Shown piece by piece: positions 27,732 to 35,770 of a stretch of 64,000 nucleotides of DNA; within the stretch, counting starts at the first letter, position 1; each line of letters begins with the position of its first letter. The stretch is from Nitratireductor aquimarinus (GTDB lineage Bacteria; Pseudomonadota; Alphaproteobacteria; Rhizobiales; Rhizobiaceae). Location of the stretch: NCBI RefSeq assembly GCF_017255295.1, contig NZ_JAFKDE010000013.1, positions 1 to 64,000 on the forward strand, written 5' to 3'. Both the position numbers and the translations under genes were made by a program. The notes under the pieces were generated by a model that saw nothing but the letters and a program-made list of their open reading frames with translations, was not told the DNA's origin and made no database searches.

Positions 27732-27934
27732 GGTGCTTATCCTGTGCGCTGCAATCCGGGGGACGACGATCACGACTCATTCCGTCTGGCCCGTTTCGCC
27801 GGCGAATTCAACAGCTGGCCGTCAGCCAGAGCGATCTCTTCACCGCTATGTGGCTTTTGCGCGCGTCCACTTTCCGTTCGACAGGCGCAGCGCCGCTTGT
27901 TAAAAGCCCCGGGCTTCAGGAAAACCAGATACAG

Positions 27935-29524
27935 ATGACCGACAAAATCGCCGATGCGGTGGCCCGCCGCCGCACCTTCGCAATCATTTCGCACCCGGAC
28001 GCCGGTAAGACCACGCTCACCGAGAAGCTGCTTCTGTTCGGCGGCGCGATCCAGCTCGCCGGTGAGGTGAAAGCGAAGAAGAACCGCGTCCAGACCCGTT
28101 CGGACTGGATGAACATCGAGCGCGAGCGCGGCATTTCCGTCGTCACATCGGTGATGACGTTCGAGTATGGCGACCACGTTTTCAACCTGCTCGACACGCC
28201 AGGCCACGAAGACTTCGCCGACGACACCTATCGCACGCTGACAGCGGTCGACAGCGCCATCATGGTCATCGACGCGGCCAAGGGCATCGAGCCGCGCACG
28301 CTGAAGCTGTTCGAAGTGTGCCGCCTGCGCGACATCCCGATCGTCACCTTCGTCAACAAGCTCGACCGCGAAAGCCGCGATCCGTTCGAAATCCTTGACG
28401 AGATCGAGCAGAAGCTGGCGCTGGACACTGCACCCGTCACCTGGCCCATCGGCCGGGGCAAGAGCTTTGTCGGCACCTACAATCTCGCCAACGACACGAT
28501 GCGCCGCTCGGATGACGATGTGGAGCCGATTGCCGTCGATGGGCCCGATTCCGACGCCGTTGCCGGTCTCCTGCCAGAAAACGAGCGCGACATGCTGGTC
28601 GAGGAGATGATGCTGGGCAAGGAAGCCTGCCGTCCCTTCGACATGCAGGCGTTCCGCGAAGGGCACCTCACACCGGTCTATTTCGGCTCGGCGCTGCGCA
28701 ATTTCGGCGTGCGCGACCTGATCGAGGCGCTTGGTGCATTCGGTCCCGAACCGCGCGCACAGGAAGCGGATGCGCGCAAGGTCGAGGCGAATGAGGAGAA
28801 AATGACCTCCTTCGTCTTCAAGATTCAGGCCAACATGGACCCCAACCACCGCGACCGCATCGCGTTTGTGCGCGTGTGCTCGGGCAGGCTGCAGCGCGGC
28901 ATGAAGGCCAAGCTGGTGCGCACCGGCAAGCCGATCAGCCTGTCAGCGCCGCAGTTCTTCTTCGCCAAGAGCCGCATCACCGCTGACGAGGCGTTCGCCG
29001 GCGACGTGGTGGGCATTCCCAACCACGGCACGCTGCGCATCGGCGACACGCTGACCGAGGGCGAGGAGCTTCTGTTCCGCGGCGTGCCCAATTTCGCGCC
29101 GGAAATCCTGCGCCGCGTGCGCCTTGGCGACGCCATGAAGGCCAAGAAGCTGAAGGAAGCCCTGCAGCAGATGGCCGAAGAGGGCGTCGTGCAGCTCTTC
29201 ACGCCCGAAGATGGCTCGCCCGCCATTGTCGGCGTGGTCGGCGCGCTTCAGCTCGACGTTCTGAAAGAGCGTCTGAAGATCGAGTATTCGCTGCCGGTGG
29301 ATTTCGAGATGGCGCGCTTCAGCGTTTGCCGCTGGATCACCTCCGACGAGGCGGGCGAAGTGGACCGTTTCATTGCCAGCCATCGCGGCGACATTGCGCG
29401 TGATCTCGACGACGATCCGGTTTTCCTCGCGCCGCATGAATTCGGTCTGAACTACGAAGCCGACCGCTGGAAGGCCGTGCGCTTCACCGCCGTGAAGGAT
29501 TACCAGACCCGAAAGGCCGCCTGA
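27935..29524 (+). CDS. prfC: Peptide chain release factor 3
   Basis: 529 residues from the ATG at 27935, the same length as E. coli RF3; the frame open from 27848 adds 29 unrelated residues. RF3 is the GTPase that recycles RF1 and RF2 after peptide release. Motifs are HPDAGKTTLTEKLLLFGGAIQLAGEVK (G1), RGISVVTSVMTF (G2), DTPGHEDFADDTYRTLTAVD (G3) and NKLDRE (G4). Only a weak AGG is found upstream of the ATG. A hairpin at 29546 follows. Confidence 0.96.
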   Translation: MTDKIADAVARRRTFAIISHPDAGKTTLTEKLLLFGGAIQLAGEVKAKKNRVQTRSDWMNIERERGISVVTSVMTFEYGDHVFNLLDTPGHEDFADDTYRTLTAVDSAIMVIDAAKGIEPRTLKLFEVCRLRDIPIVTFVNKLDRESRDPFEILDEIEQKLALDTAPVTWPIGRGKSFVGTYNLANDTMRRSDDDVEPIAVDGPDSDAVAGLLPENERDMLVEEMMLGKEACRPFDMQAFREGHLTPVYFGSALRNFGVRDLIEALGAFGPEPRAQEADARKVEANEEKMTSFVFKIQANMDPNHRDRIAFVRVCSGRLQRGMKAKLVRTGKPISLSAPQFFFAKSRITADEAFAGDVVGIPNHGTLRIGDTLTEGEELLFRGVPNFAPEILRRVRLGDAMKAKKLKEALQQMAEEGVVQLFTPEDGSPAIVGVVGALQLDVLKERLKIEYSLPVDFEMARFSVCRWITSDEAGEVDRFIASHRGDIARDLDDDPVFLAPHEFGLNYEADRWKAVRFTAVKDYQTRKAA

Positions 29525-29545
29525 GCGAAGGAATTCGCCGGGCAA

Positions 29546-29584
29546 CACGAGTGGGGGATGTAAATTTCCCGCTCGTGCTCATTT
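29546..29584 (+). terminator. Hairpin terminator after prfC
   Basis: CACGAGTGGG (29546-29555) pairs with CCCGCTCGTG (29568-29577), with one mismatch, and a short ATTTT run follows. Confidence 0.6.
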
Positions 29585-29628
29585 TGGGAATGAAATTCCA
29601 AGCAACTGCGTCAATTTACACCTAGATG

Positions 29629-29642
29629 AGGTTCATCAACCT
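29629..29642. promoter_or_regulatory. Inverted repeat AGGTT-N4-AACCT upstream of the peroxiredoxin gene
   Basis: A 5-4-5 palindrome, 70 bases before the peroxiredoxin ATG, in an A/T-richer leader. A regulator site is possible; no clear promoter boxes were found beside it. Confidence 0.35.
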
Positions 29643-29711
29643 GTGTTTGGGTTGCTATCCTGCTGCGGCAGGAACACCCAACGCTTTATCTCACCTCAGG
29701 AGGAGAGAACG

Positions 29712-30371
29712 ATGAGCCTTCGCATCAATGACGCGGCGCCGGATTTCAGCGCCGAGACCACCCACGGCACAATCAATTTCCATGACTGGGTCGGCGACGG
29801 CTGGGCCGTGCTCTTCAGCCACCCCAAGGATTTCACGCCCGTCTGCACGACCGAGCTCGGCACGATGGCTGGCCTCGAGGATGAGTTCAAGAAGCGCAAC
29901 ACCAAGATCATCGGCATCTCCGTCGATCCGGTCGAGGACCATGTGCGCTGGAAGGAAGACATCAAGAAGGCCACTGGCCAGGCCGTCGAATATCCGATGA
30001 TCGGTGACAGCGACCTGAAGGTCGCCAAGCTCTATGGCATGCTGCCGGCCGATGCGGGCGACAGCTCCGACGGTCGTACGGCTGCGGACAACCAGACCGT
30101 TCGCTCGGTCTACGTTGTCGGCCCCGACAAGAAGATCAAGCTGGTGCTGACCTACCCGATGACGACGGGCCGCAATTTTGCGGAGATCCTGCGCGCCATC
30201 GATTCCATCCAGCTCACCGCCAGGCATCAGGTGGCGACGCCCGCCAACTGGCAGAATGGCGAGGACGTGATCATCACGCCGGCCGTTTCCAACGAAGAAG
30301 CCGAGAAGCGTTTTGGTTCGTTCGAGACGATCCTGCCCTATCTGCGCAAGACCAAGCAGCCGACCGGCTGA
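29712..30371 (+). CDS. 1-Cys peroxiredoxin (Prx6/AhpC-TSA family)
   Basis: 219 residues. It reduces hydrogen and organic peroxides. The active-site motif PKDFTPVCTTE puts the peroxidatic Cys at residue 45 with Thr at 42; no other cysteine exists in the protein, so it is of the 1-Cys kind and needs an outside thiol for reduction. The long C-terminal arm (ITPAVSNEEAEKRFGSFETILPYLRKTKQP) is that of Prx6-type enzymes. The ATG follows GGAGGAG at close spacing. The gene is its own transcription unit, closed by a strong terminator. Confidence 0.95.
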   Translation: MSLRINDAAPDFSAETTHGTINFHDWVGDGWAVLFSHPKDFTPVCTTELGTMAGLEDEFKKRNTKIIGISVDPVEDHVRWKEDIKKATGQAVEYPMIGDSDLKVAKLYGMLPADAGDSSDGRTAADNQTVRSVYVVGPDKKIKLVLTYPMTTGRNFAEILRAIDSIQLTARHQVATPANWQNGEDVIITPAVSNEEAEKRFGSFETILPYLRKTKQPTG

Positions 30372-30403
30372 TCCCTTCGCAGGACAGGTATCAAGAATAT
30401 CGG

Positions 30404-30440
30404 CCCCGGAAGCGCTGTTGCTTCCGGGGTTTTTCTTTTT
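30404..30440 (+). terminator. Strong Rho-independent terminator after the peroxiredoxin gene
   Basis: Ten-bp perfect stem CCCCGGAAGC / GCTTCCGGGG with a 6-base loop followed by TTTTTCTTTTT. Confidence 0.93.
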
Positions 30441-30542
30441 CGGCAAGTATCTGCTTCGGTAAATATCTGCGGCCATTGTCTTTAATTCGACACGCTGCCA
30501 CGGTGTGATGATCTGGTTTGATAATGATTCAGGAGTTTCATC

Positions 30543-30893
30543 ATGCGCCGTTCCATTCTTGCGCTCGTTTCCACGCTTGCACTGGGTTCGTCCGCCATTG
30601 CCGCGACGCTGGAGATCGATCTGCCCGATGTGGAGAGCGTGGAAACCACCGCAGTGACCTATGCCTGCCCGGACGGCGACATCGACGCTACCTATTACAA
30701 CGCTGACGGCAATTCGCTCGCCGTCGTCACCATCGATGGCAACCCCGTCGTGATGAGCAATGTGCTCGCGGCTTCCGGCGCAAAATACGCAGGCGGCCCC
30801 TACATCTGGTGGACCAAGGGCGACAATGCGGACCTCTATGACCTGATGAAGGGCGAGGACGCAGACCCGGTTTCCTGCACCGCCAAGGACTGA
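30543..30893 (+). CDS. MliC-like C-type lysozyme inhibitor, exported
   Basis: 116 residues with a Sec signal peptide (MRRSILALVSTLALGSSAIAA, cut near residue 21). The mature domain VTYACPDGDIDATYYNADGNSLAVV...GAKYAGGPYIWWTKGDNADLYDLMKGEDADPVSC fits the eight-stranded MliC fold, with two Cys expected to form its disulfide. MliC proteins guard peptidoglycan from C-type lysozymes in the periplasm or outer membrane. There is no lipobox here, so it should be soluble. AGGAG lies before the ATG. It is monocistronic. Confidence 0.83.
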   Translation: MRRSILALVSTLALGSSAIAATLEIDLPDVESVETTAVTYACPDGDIDATYYNADGNSLAVVTIDGNPVVMSNVLAASGAKYAGGPYIWWTKGDNADLYDLMKGEDADPVSCTAKD

Positions 30894-30917
30894 TCCCGGT
30901 CTCTCTCCATAAAGCTA

Positions 30918-30968
30918 AACCATTCGGTTGACCATTGGGCTGGCGACTGATATCTAAACCATATGGTT
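30918..30968 (+). promoter_or_regulatory. Promoter with two palindromic operators for the ArsR/SRPBCC operon
   Basis: TTGACC (30928-30933), 17 bases, TATCTA (30951-30956), 6 bases, ATG (30963). AACCATTCGGTT (30918-30929) touches the -35 box, and the perfect palindrome AACCATATGGTT (30957-30968) covers the start of transcription and the start codon. The two sites are 39 bases apart, about four helical turns, suited to cooperative binding of an ArsR-type dimer. Confidence 0.68.
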
Positions 30969-31319
30969 GAATATCAGTCGCCCCATCTGGATGCCGTTTT
31001 CCATGCCCTGTCGGACCCGACCCGGCGGGCCATGCTGCACAGGCTTTCAGCCGGAAAGCACAGCGTGTCGCAACTGGCGGAGCCGTTCGACATGTCGCTT
31101 GCCGGCGCATCCAAACATGTGAAGGTGCTGGAGGCAGCCGGCCTTGTGAGCCGGCATGTCGAAGGGCGCACCCATTATTGCCGGCTGGAGGCTGCGCGCC
31201 TCGCCGAAGCACAGGCCTGGTTCCGCTACTATGAGCGCTTCTGGAGCGACCGGCTCGATGCGCTTCAGAACATTCTGGAAGCCGAGGATCGGCAGAAACC
31301 GCCAGCAGAAAAGGGCTGA
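30963..31319 (+). CDS. ArsR-family transcriptional regulator (SRPBCC-linked)
   Basis: 118 residues. The winged helix DAVFHALSDPTRRAMLHRLSAGKHSVSQLAEPFDMSLAGASKHVKVLEAAGLVSRHVEGRTHYCRL belongs to the non-metal ArsR subgroup that is usually followed by SRPBCC/AHSA1 genes, as here. There is no CxC metal site in the recognition region. The MVEY start is usual for this group and lies inside the second operator, so a leaderless mRNA under autoregulation is inferred. The next gene starts 38 bases later. Confidence 0.92.
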   Translation: MVEYQSPHLDAVFHALSDPTRRAMLHRLSAGKHSVSQLAEPFDMSLAGASKHVKVLEAAGLVSRHVEGRTHYCRLEAARLAEAQAWFRYYERFWSDRLDALQNILEAEDRQKPPAEKG

Positions 31320-31357
31320 GCGCGCGCCGACGCTGTTTCCTCAGTGGGAGAGAGACG

Positions 31358-31906
31358 ATGAAGCATGCCGATATGGATGCCTATGGCGTTGTCGAAGCGC
31401 CTAATGTGGTGCGTTTCGAACGCCTTTTGCCAGGGCCGGCCGAGCGCATCTGGGCCTATCTGACCGAGGCCGACAAGCGCTGCCAGTGGCTTGCCGGCGG
31501 CGCGATGGAAGAGCGCGTCGGCGGGGCCGCGCAACTCGTGTTCCGTCACGCCGATTTCACCGACGAAACGCCGTCGGACCAATATCGCGAGATAAACGAG
31601 AACGGCTTCGTGTCTGTAGGCCGGATACTCGAATGGGATCCGCCGCGCGTCCTCGCCATGACCTGGCCGGGTGAGGGTGAAGGTAGCGAAGTGCGTTTCG
31701 AGCTGTTCCCGGAAGGCGACAGGGTTCTTCTGGTGGTCGCGCATAGCCGCCTTGCCGGTCGTGGCGAGATGGTCAACGTGTCCGGCGGCTGGCATGCGCA
31801 TCTGGCGGTGCTGGACGCGGTTCTTTCGGGCAGGCCCGTGCCGCCCTTCTGGGCGCGCATCTCCGCGCTGGAAGCCGAATACGAACAGCGTTTCTCGCAG
31901 ACATAA
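31358..31906 (+). CDS. SRPBCC (AHSA1-like) domain protein
   Basis: 182 residues. A START/Bet v1-like hydrophobic pocket protein: VRFERLLPGPAERIWAYLTEADKRCQWLAGGAMEERVGG at the N-terminus, GRILEWDPPRVLAMTWPGEGEGSEVRFELFPEGDRVLLVVAHSRL in the middle, and a C-terminal helix with GGWHAHLAVLDAVLSG. Members bind lipids or aromatic compounds; the ligand is unknown. It has GGGAGAGA before its ATG and is the second gene of the ArsR operon. Confidence 0.88.
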   Translation: MKHADMDAYGVVEAPNVVRFERLLPGPAERIWAYLTEADKRCQWLAGGAMEERVGGAAQLVFRHADFTDETPSDQYREINENGFVSVGRILEWDPPRVLAMTWPGEGEGSEVRFELFPEGDRVLLVVAHSRLAGRGEMVNVSGGWHAHLAVLDAVLSGRPVPPFWARISALEAEYEQRFSQT

Positions 31907-31945
31907 ATCACTGTTCGTCCAACGACGAGAGAAGGAAGAAACGTC

Positions 31946-32791
31946 ATGAACATTGCCGTCATGCCGGATGTTTCCGGTCGCCCCCATGAATGCGCACTGT
32001 CCCGGTCGATGAGTGCGGATCCCGACACGCTCTATCGCGCGTGGACCGAGCAGCTCGACCGCTGGTTTGCGTCCCGCGCCTCGGTGCATATGGAGCCGCG
32101 CGTCGGGTCTCCCTTCTTCTTTGAAACAGTGCATGGTTTTGATGAGGATAAGCCCGCCGAACGCAGGCCCTGTTACGGGCGTTTCCTCAGGCTTGAGCCG
32201 GGCAGGCTGATCGAGATGAGCTGGGTCACCGGATCAAGCGGCACCGAAGGGGCGGAGACCATCGTGACGATGGAGTTCTCGAAGCGCAGCCGCGGCAGCC
32301 GCCTGAAGCTCGTGCATAAAGGGTTTCCCAGTCAGGAGAGCGCGGCGAAACACGAAGCGCTCTGGCTGCTGATCCTCGATCACCTCGACCGGTGCATGGA
32401 AGGCGTTGGCCCCGGTGAGGCTGCGCCAAGGCCGCATCTGGCCGGCGGGCGCAACATCGCCATGAAGGTGCCAGTGCATCAATATGAAGAGACCGTCCGG
32501 TTCTACCGCGATGTGCTTGGCATGGAGCAGATCGAAGAGCTTCTCCCGGCCATCGGCTTCCGCTTCGGGGCCAACCAGCTTTGGCTCGACCAGACGCCCG
32601 GCATGAGCCAGGCCGAGCTCTGGCTGGAGATCGTCACCGACGACACGAAGGCGGTTGCGGAGCTGATGGCGGCGGAGGGCATCGCCCGCTGCGACGCTAT
32701 CGAACCACTGGGCGAAAACTTCGACGGTTTCTGGATATCGAGCCCGGCCCAGATCATCCATCTGGTCGATCACAAATCCGGCGCGTGGTGA
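31946..32791 (+). CDS. SRPBCC-VOC (glyoxalase-like) fusion protein
   Basis: 281 residues in two halves. Residues 1-150 are an SRPBCC domain (ALSRSMSADPDTLYRAWTEQLDRWFA ... HEALWLLILDHLDRCMEG). Residues 165-281 are a VOC/glyoxalase-like domain (NIAMKVPVHQYEETVRFYRDVLGMEQIE ... AQIIHLVDHKSG). Metal ligands of true glyoxalases are not evident, so the VOC part may bind a ligand only. It follows the ArsR and first SRPBCC genes in one operon (39-base gap, AGAGAAGGAAG ribosome site). The fusion hints that both folds work on the same small molecule. Confidence 0.83.
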   Translation: MNIAVMPDVSGRPHECALSRSMSADPDTLYRAWTEQLDRWFASRASVHMEPRVGSPFFFETVHGFDEDKPAERRPCYGRFLRLEPGRLIEMSWVTGSSGTEGAETIVTMEFSKRSRGSRLKLVHKGFPSQESAAKHEALWLLILDHLDRCMEGVGPGEAAPRPHLAGGRNIAMKVPVHQYEETVRFYRDVLGMEQIEELLPAIGFRFGANQLWLDQTPGMSQAELWLEIVTDDTKAVAELMAAEGIARCDAIEPLGENFDGFWISSPAQIIHLVDHKSGAW

Positions 32792-32827
32792 GGCGGCGCG
32801 TATTGCGCCGCCTCATTGCGGGTTTCT

Positions 32828-33745
32828 TCAGGATTTCGCGCCTTCGCGGATGAAAGTGCCGGCATTCAGCTCGTTGAAGGCCTGCATGAGTTCCTGGCGC
32901 GTGTTCATCACGATGGGTCCGTGCCAGGCTACCGGCTCCTGGATAGGCTTGCCCGACACAAGAAGGAAGCGGATGCCGCGTTCGCCGGCCTGAACGACAA
33001 CTTCATCGCCCGTGTCGAACACCACAAGCGTGCGGTCGCCGCTCATGTCGCGCAGATGCACTTCCTCGCCGGCGACTTCCTTCTCCACCAGAACACCGAA
33101 CGGGCGCGACGCATCGCGGAACGTGCCGGAGCCTTCGAAGATATAGGCAAACGCGCTGCGATAGGTGTCGACCGGCAGCACCTTGCGTTTGCCCGGCGGC
33201 ACCCAGACATCGAGATATTGCGGATCGGCGGCAATGCCGTCGACCGGTCCGCGCTTGCCCCAGAACTCGCCGACCACCACACGCACCCGCGTGCCGTCAT
33301 CGTCGATCACTTCGGGAATTTCACCGGCTTTCACATCCTGATAGCGCGGCGTGGTCATCTTCTCGCTCGAAGGCAGGTTGGCCCAGAGCTGGAAGCCATG
33401 CATGCGCCCGGTCTTGTCGCCATGCGGCATTTCCTGATGGAGAATGCCGCTGCCCGCCGTCATCCACTGCACGTCTCCCGCGCCGAGCGAACCGGCATTG
33501 CCCAGACTGTCGGCGTGATCCACGCTGCCGGCCAGCACATAGGTGATGGTCTCGATGCCGCGATGCGGATGCCAGGGGAAGCCGGCCTGGTAGTCTTCCG
33601 GCCGCTCATTGCGGAAATCGTCGAGAAGCAGGAAGGGATCGGCCAGCTTCGGATCGGTGAAACCGAAAGCGCGGTCCAGCCGAACGCCTGCGCCCTCAAT
33701 GGTGGGCTGCGCCTGCGAAATCTGCCTCACGGGACGAATGGACAT
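32828..33745 (-). CDS. Pirin family protein (bicupin)
   Basis: 305 residues from the ATG at 33745; the longer frame runs into a repeat. The N-terminal cupin has the pirin metal ligands H59, H61 (PWHPHRGIETITYVLAG), H103 and E105 (GILHQEMP). The C-terminal cupin follows after residue 175. Some bacterial pirins oxidise quercetin; others regulate enzymes. It is convergent with the SRPBCC-VOC gene. GAGACGATC stands before the ATG. Confidence 0.94.
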   Translation of the reverse strand: MSIRPVRQISQAQPTIEGAGVRLDRAFGFTDPKLADPFLLLDDFRNERPEDYQAGFPWHPHRGIETITYVLAGSVDHADSLGNAGSLGAGDVQWMTAGSGILHQEMPHGDKTGRMHGFQLWANLPSSEKMTTPRYQDVKAGEIPEVIDDDGTRVRVVVGEFWGKRGPVDGIAADPQYLDVWVPPGKRKVLPVDTYRSAFAYIFEGSGTFRDASRPFGVLVEKEVAGEEVHLRDMSGDRTLVVFDTGDEVVVQAGERGIRFLLVSGKPIQEPVAWHGPIVMNTRQELMQAFNELNAGTFIREGAKS

Positions 33746-33767
33746 GATCGTCTCTCCATCTGTTGCC

Positions 33768-33871
33768 AGAGCTTTGGACCGAAAAACGGAATCCGGTTTT
33801 CGGGCCATTCCAATGCCCTGTCAGTAACCTGGATCGTCCTTTGTGCGTCCGGATTGACGCACGGCGATCTT
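33768..33871 (+). repeat. Dispersed ~100-bp hairpin repeat, copy F
   Basis: Full-length copy: GGACCGAAAAACGGAATCCGG with its inner hairpin TTTTCGG, then ATCGTCCTTTGTGCGTCCGG and GACGCACGGCGATCTT. It lies just upstream of the pirin gene start. Confidence 0.85.
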
Positions 33872-33990
33872 GCGCCAAACATAGAGAGTGCAGCCCCGCA
33901 TGGCACCGGCGCTCACGGAAACGGGCTGTCTACAGATTGTGAACAGTCTTTCGGGAATGATGCTTCCGGCGGGAATGAGGCTTCCGGATT

Positions 33991-34515
33991 TCACCCGCGC
34001 CAGTAGATGATTGCCGGCCGTTCGTTGAAGTCCGTGCGCGCGCGTTCCGCAAAGCCGAGGCGCGCTGCGAGCTTCTGCGAAGGCGTGTTTTCCTCATCAA
34101 TGATGCAGGTGGTCTCCATGTCCGGCTGCGCGCTGGCGCACCATTTGAACACGGCTTCCATCGCTTCGCGCGCATAGCCCTTGCCGTGCGCTTCCGGCAG
34201 GAAGACCCAGCCGGCCTCCATCGTTCCCTCGATCGAGGGCGAGAGTTCGCGCCGGCATTCCTGCACGCCCGCATCGCCGAGAAACGCGCCGGTGGACTTC
34301 TCGATGACGGCGAAATAGCCAAAACCCATCAGGTCCCACATGCCCCGGTGCATGGCCATGCGCCGCCATGCTTCTTCGCGCGACAGGGGGCGGCCCGTGG
34401 TGAAGCGTGTCGCCTCGGGCAGCGACCAGAGGCGCGCGAAAGCATCGAGATCGCTGAAGTTGTGCGCCCGCAGCGTGAGGCGTTCTGTTTCCAGAACCGG
34501 TGTCGTTGATGTCAT
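33991..34515 (-). CDS. GNAT-family N-acetyltransferase (RimJ-like)
   Basis: 174 residues from the ATG at 34515, which overlaps the coaBC stop as ATGA. LETERLTLRAHNFSDLDAFARLW is the start of the RimJ/RimL-like GNAT group, and EAHGKGYAREAMEAVFKW holds the acetyl-CoA pyrophosphate-binding motif (Q/RxxGxG/A form). NTPSQKLAARLGFAE is the usual end of the fold. The acceptor is unknown. It is coupled to coaBC, but no functional link is evident. Confidence 0.88.
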   Translation of the reverse strand: MTSTTPVLETERLTLRAHNFSDLDAFARLWSLPEATRFTTGRPLSREEAWRRMAMHRGMWDLMGFGYFAVIEKSTGAFLGDAGVQECRRELSPSIEGTMEAGWVFLPEAHGKGYAREAMEAVFKWCASAQPDMETTCIIDEENTPSQKLAARLGFAERARTDFNERPAIIYWRG

Positions 34516-35756
34516 TGAGTGGGTCCGAGACGGTCTGCGATGAGTTGCGCCAGTCGCTCCGCAACCTCTTCCTTGCTCATTTCGGGCCACTCGTCATGCC
34601 CTTCATGGCCGACGATGACGACGCTGTTGCGGGCGCCGCCCATCACGCCGCCGGGGCCGACGCCGCTGTCATGCGAGACATCATTGGCAACGATGAAGTC
34701 AGCGCCCTTCTTGTTGAGCTTGGTGCGGGCGTTCTTGAAGAGGTCCTGCGTTTCGGCGGCAAAGCCGATCACGAGCGCGGGGCGTTTCTTGTGATGTCCG
34801 ATGCCGGCCAGAATGTCCGGGTTTTCGGTAAGCTCCAGAGTGGGCGCGCCCTCGCCGGGCTTCTTCTTGATCTTTTCCGAGATTTCGACGGCGGGCCGCC
34901 AGTCGGCAACAGCGGCAACGAACACGCCCGCATCCGCCGGCAGCGAAGCCTCCACGGCCTCGCGCATCTGGCGGGCCGTTTCCACATGGGTGGTCGTCAC
35001 GCCGTGCGGGTCGGGAATGGAGACCGGTCCGGAAACGAGGTGCACCGATGCGCCCAGCCGGGCGAGCGCGGCGGCAATGGTGTGCCCCTGCTTGCCCGAA
35101 GAGCGGTTGGCGATGTAGCGCACCGGATCGATGATTTCGTGCGTCGGGCCGGAGGTGACGATCACCTTGCGCCCGGCGAGCGGCTTTTCGTGATTGCCGA
35201 TCAGCGCTTCAACCGCAGCAACGATCTCCATCGGCTCGGCCATGCGGCCCTCGCCGGCTTCCCCGCTTTCAGCCATCTCGCCCCGGTTGGGGCCGACGAA
35301 GCTGACGCCGTCCTCTCGCAGTGTCGCCAGGTTGCGCTGCGTGGCCGGATGCTCCCACATGCGCGGGTTCATGGCGGGCGCCATGAGAACCGGCTTGTCG
35401 GTTGCGATGAGAACCGTGGACGCGAGGTCGTTGGCATGGCCATTGGCAAGCTTCGCCATCAGGTCGGCCGTGCCCGGCGCAACGACCAGAAGGTCAGCCT
35501 CACGCGACAGGCGGATGTGCCCGACATCATGCTCGTCCTGCCGGTCGAACAGCTCGGTGAACACATGGTCTGCGGAAAGCGCGCCGACGGAGAGCGGCGT
35601 GATGAATTCCTGTGCGGCTTTCGTCATCACACAGCGCACGCTCGCCCCGCGTTCGCGCAGGCGGCGGATCAGGTCGAGGCATTTATAGGCTGCGATGCCG
35701 CCCCCGATGATAAGCAGGATACGGGCTTTGGTAAGCGTCTGCTGCGGGGCTGTCAT
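34512..35756 (-). CDS. coaBC: Phosphopantothenoylcysteine synthetase/decarboxylase
   Basis: 414 residues, bifunctional. It joins Cys to 4'-phosphopantothenate (CoaB) and decarboxylates the product (CoaC) in coenzyme A synthesis. The N-terminal flavoprotein half shows ILLIIGGGIAAYKCLDLIRRL, HIRLSREADLLVVAPGTADLMAKLANGHANDL with the active-site His, and PAMNPRMWEHPATQRN. The substrate-clamp segment reads EMAESGEAGEGRM, without the Cys of E. coli CoaC. The C-terminal half has VTSGPTHEIIDPVRYIANRSSGKQG and the Lys-rich EKIKKKPGEG loop. It is followed by the GNAT gene. Confidence 0.96.
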   Translation of the reverse strand: MTAPQQTLTKARILLIIGGGIAAYKCLDLIRRLRERGASVRCVMTKAAQEFITPLSVGALSADHVFTELFDRQDEHDVGHIRLSREADLLVVAPGTADLMAKLANGHANDLASTVLIATDKPVLMAPAMNPRMWEHPATQRNLATLREDGVSFVGPNRGEMAESGEAGEGRMAEPMEIVAAVEALIGNHEKPLAGRKVIVTSGPTHEIIDPVRYIANRSSGKQGHTIAAALARLGASVHLVSGPVSIPDPHGVTTTHVETARQMREAVEASLPADAGVFVAAVADWRPAVEISEKIKKKPGEGAPTLELTENPDILAGIGHHKKRPALVIGFAAETQDLFKNARTKLNKKGADFIVANDVSHDSGVGPGGVMGGARNSVVIVGHEGHDEWPEMSKEEVAERLAQLIADRLGPTQ

Positions 35757-35770
35757 GGATGAAGGCTCTC

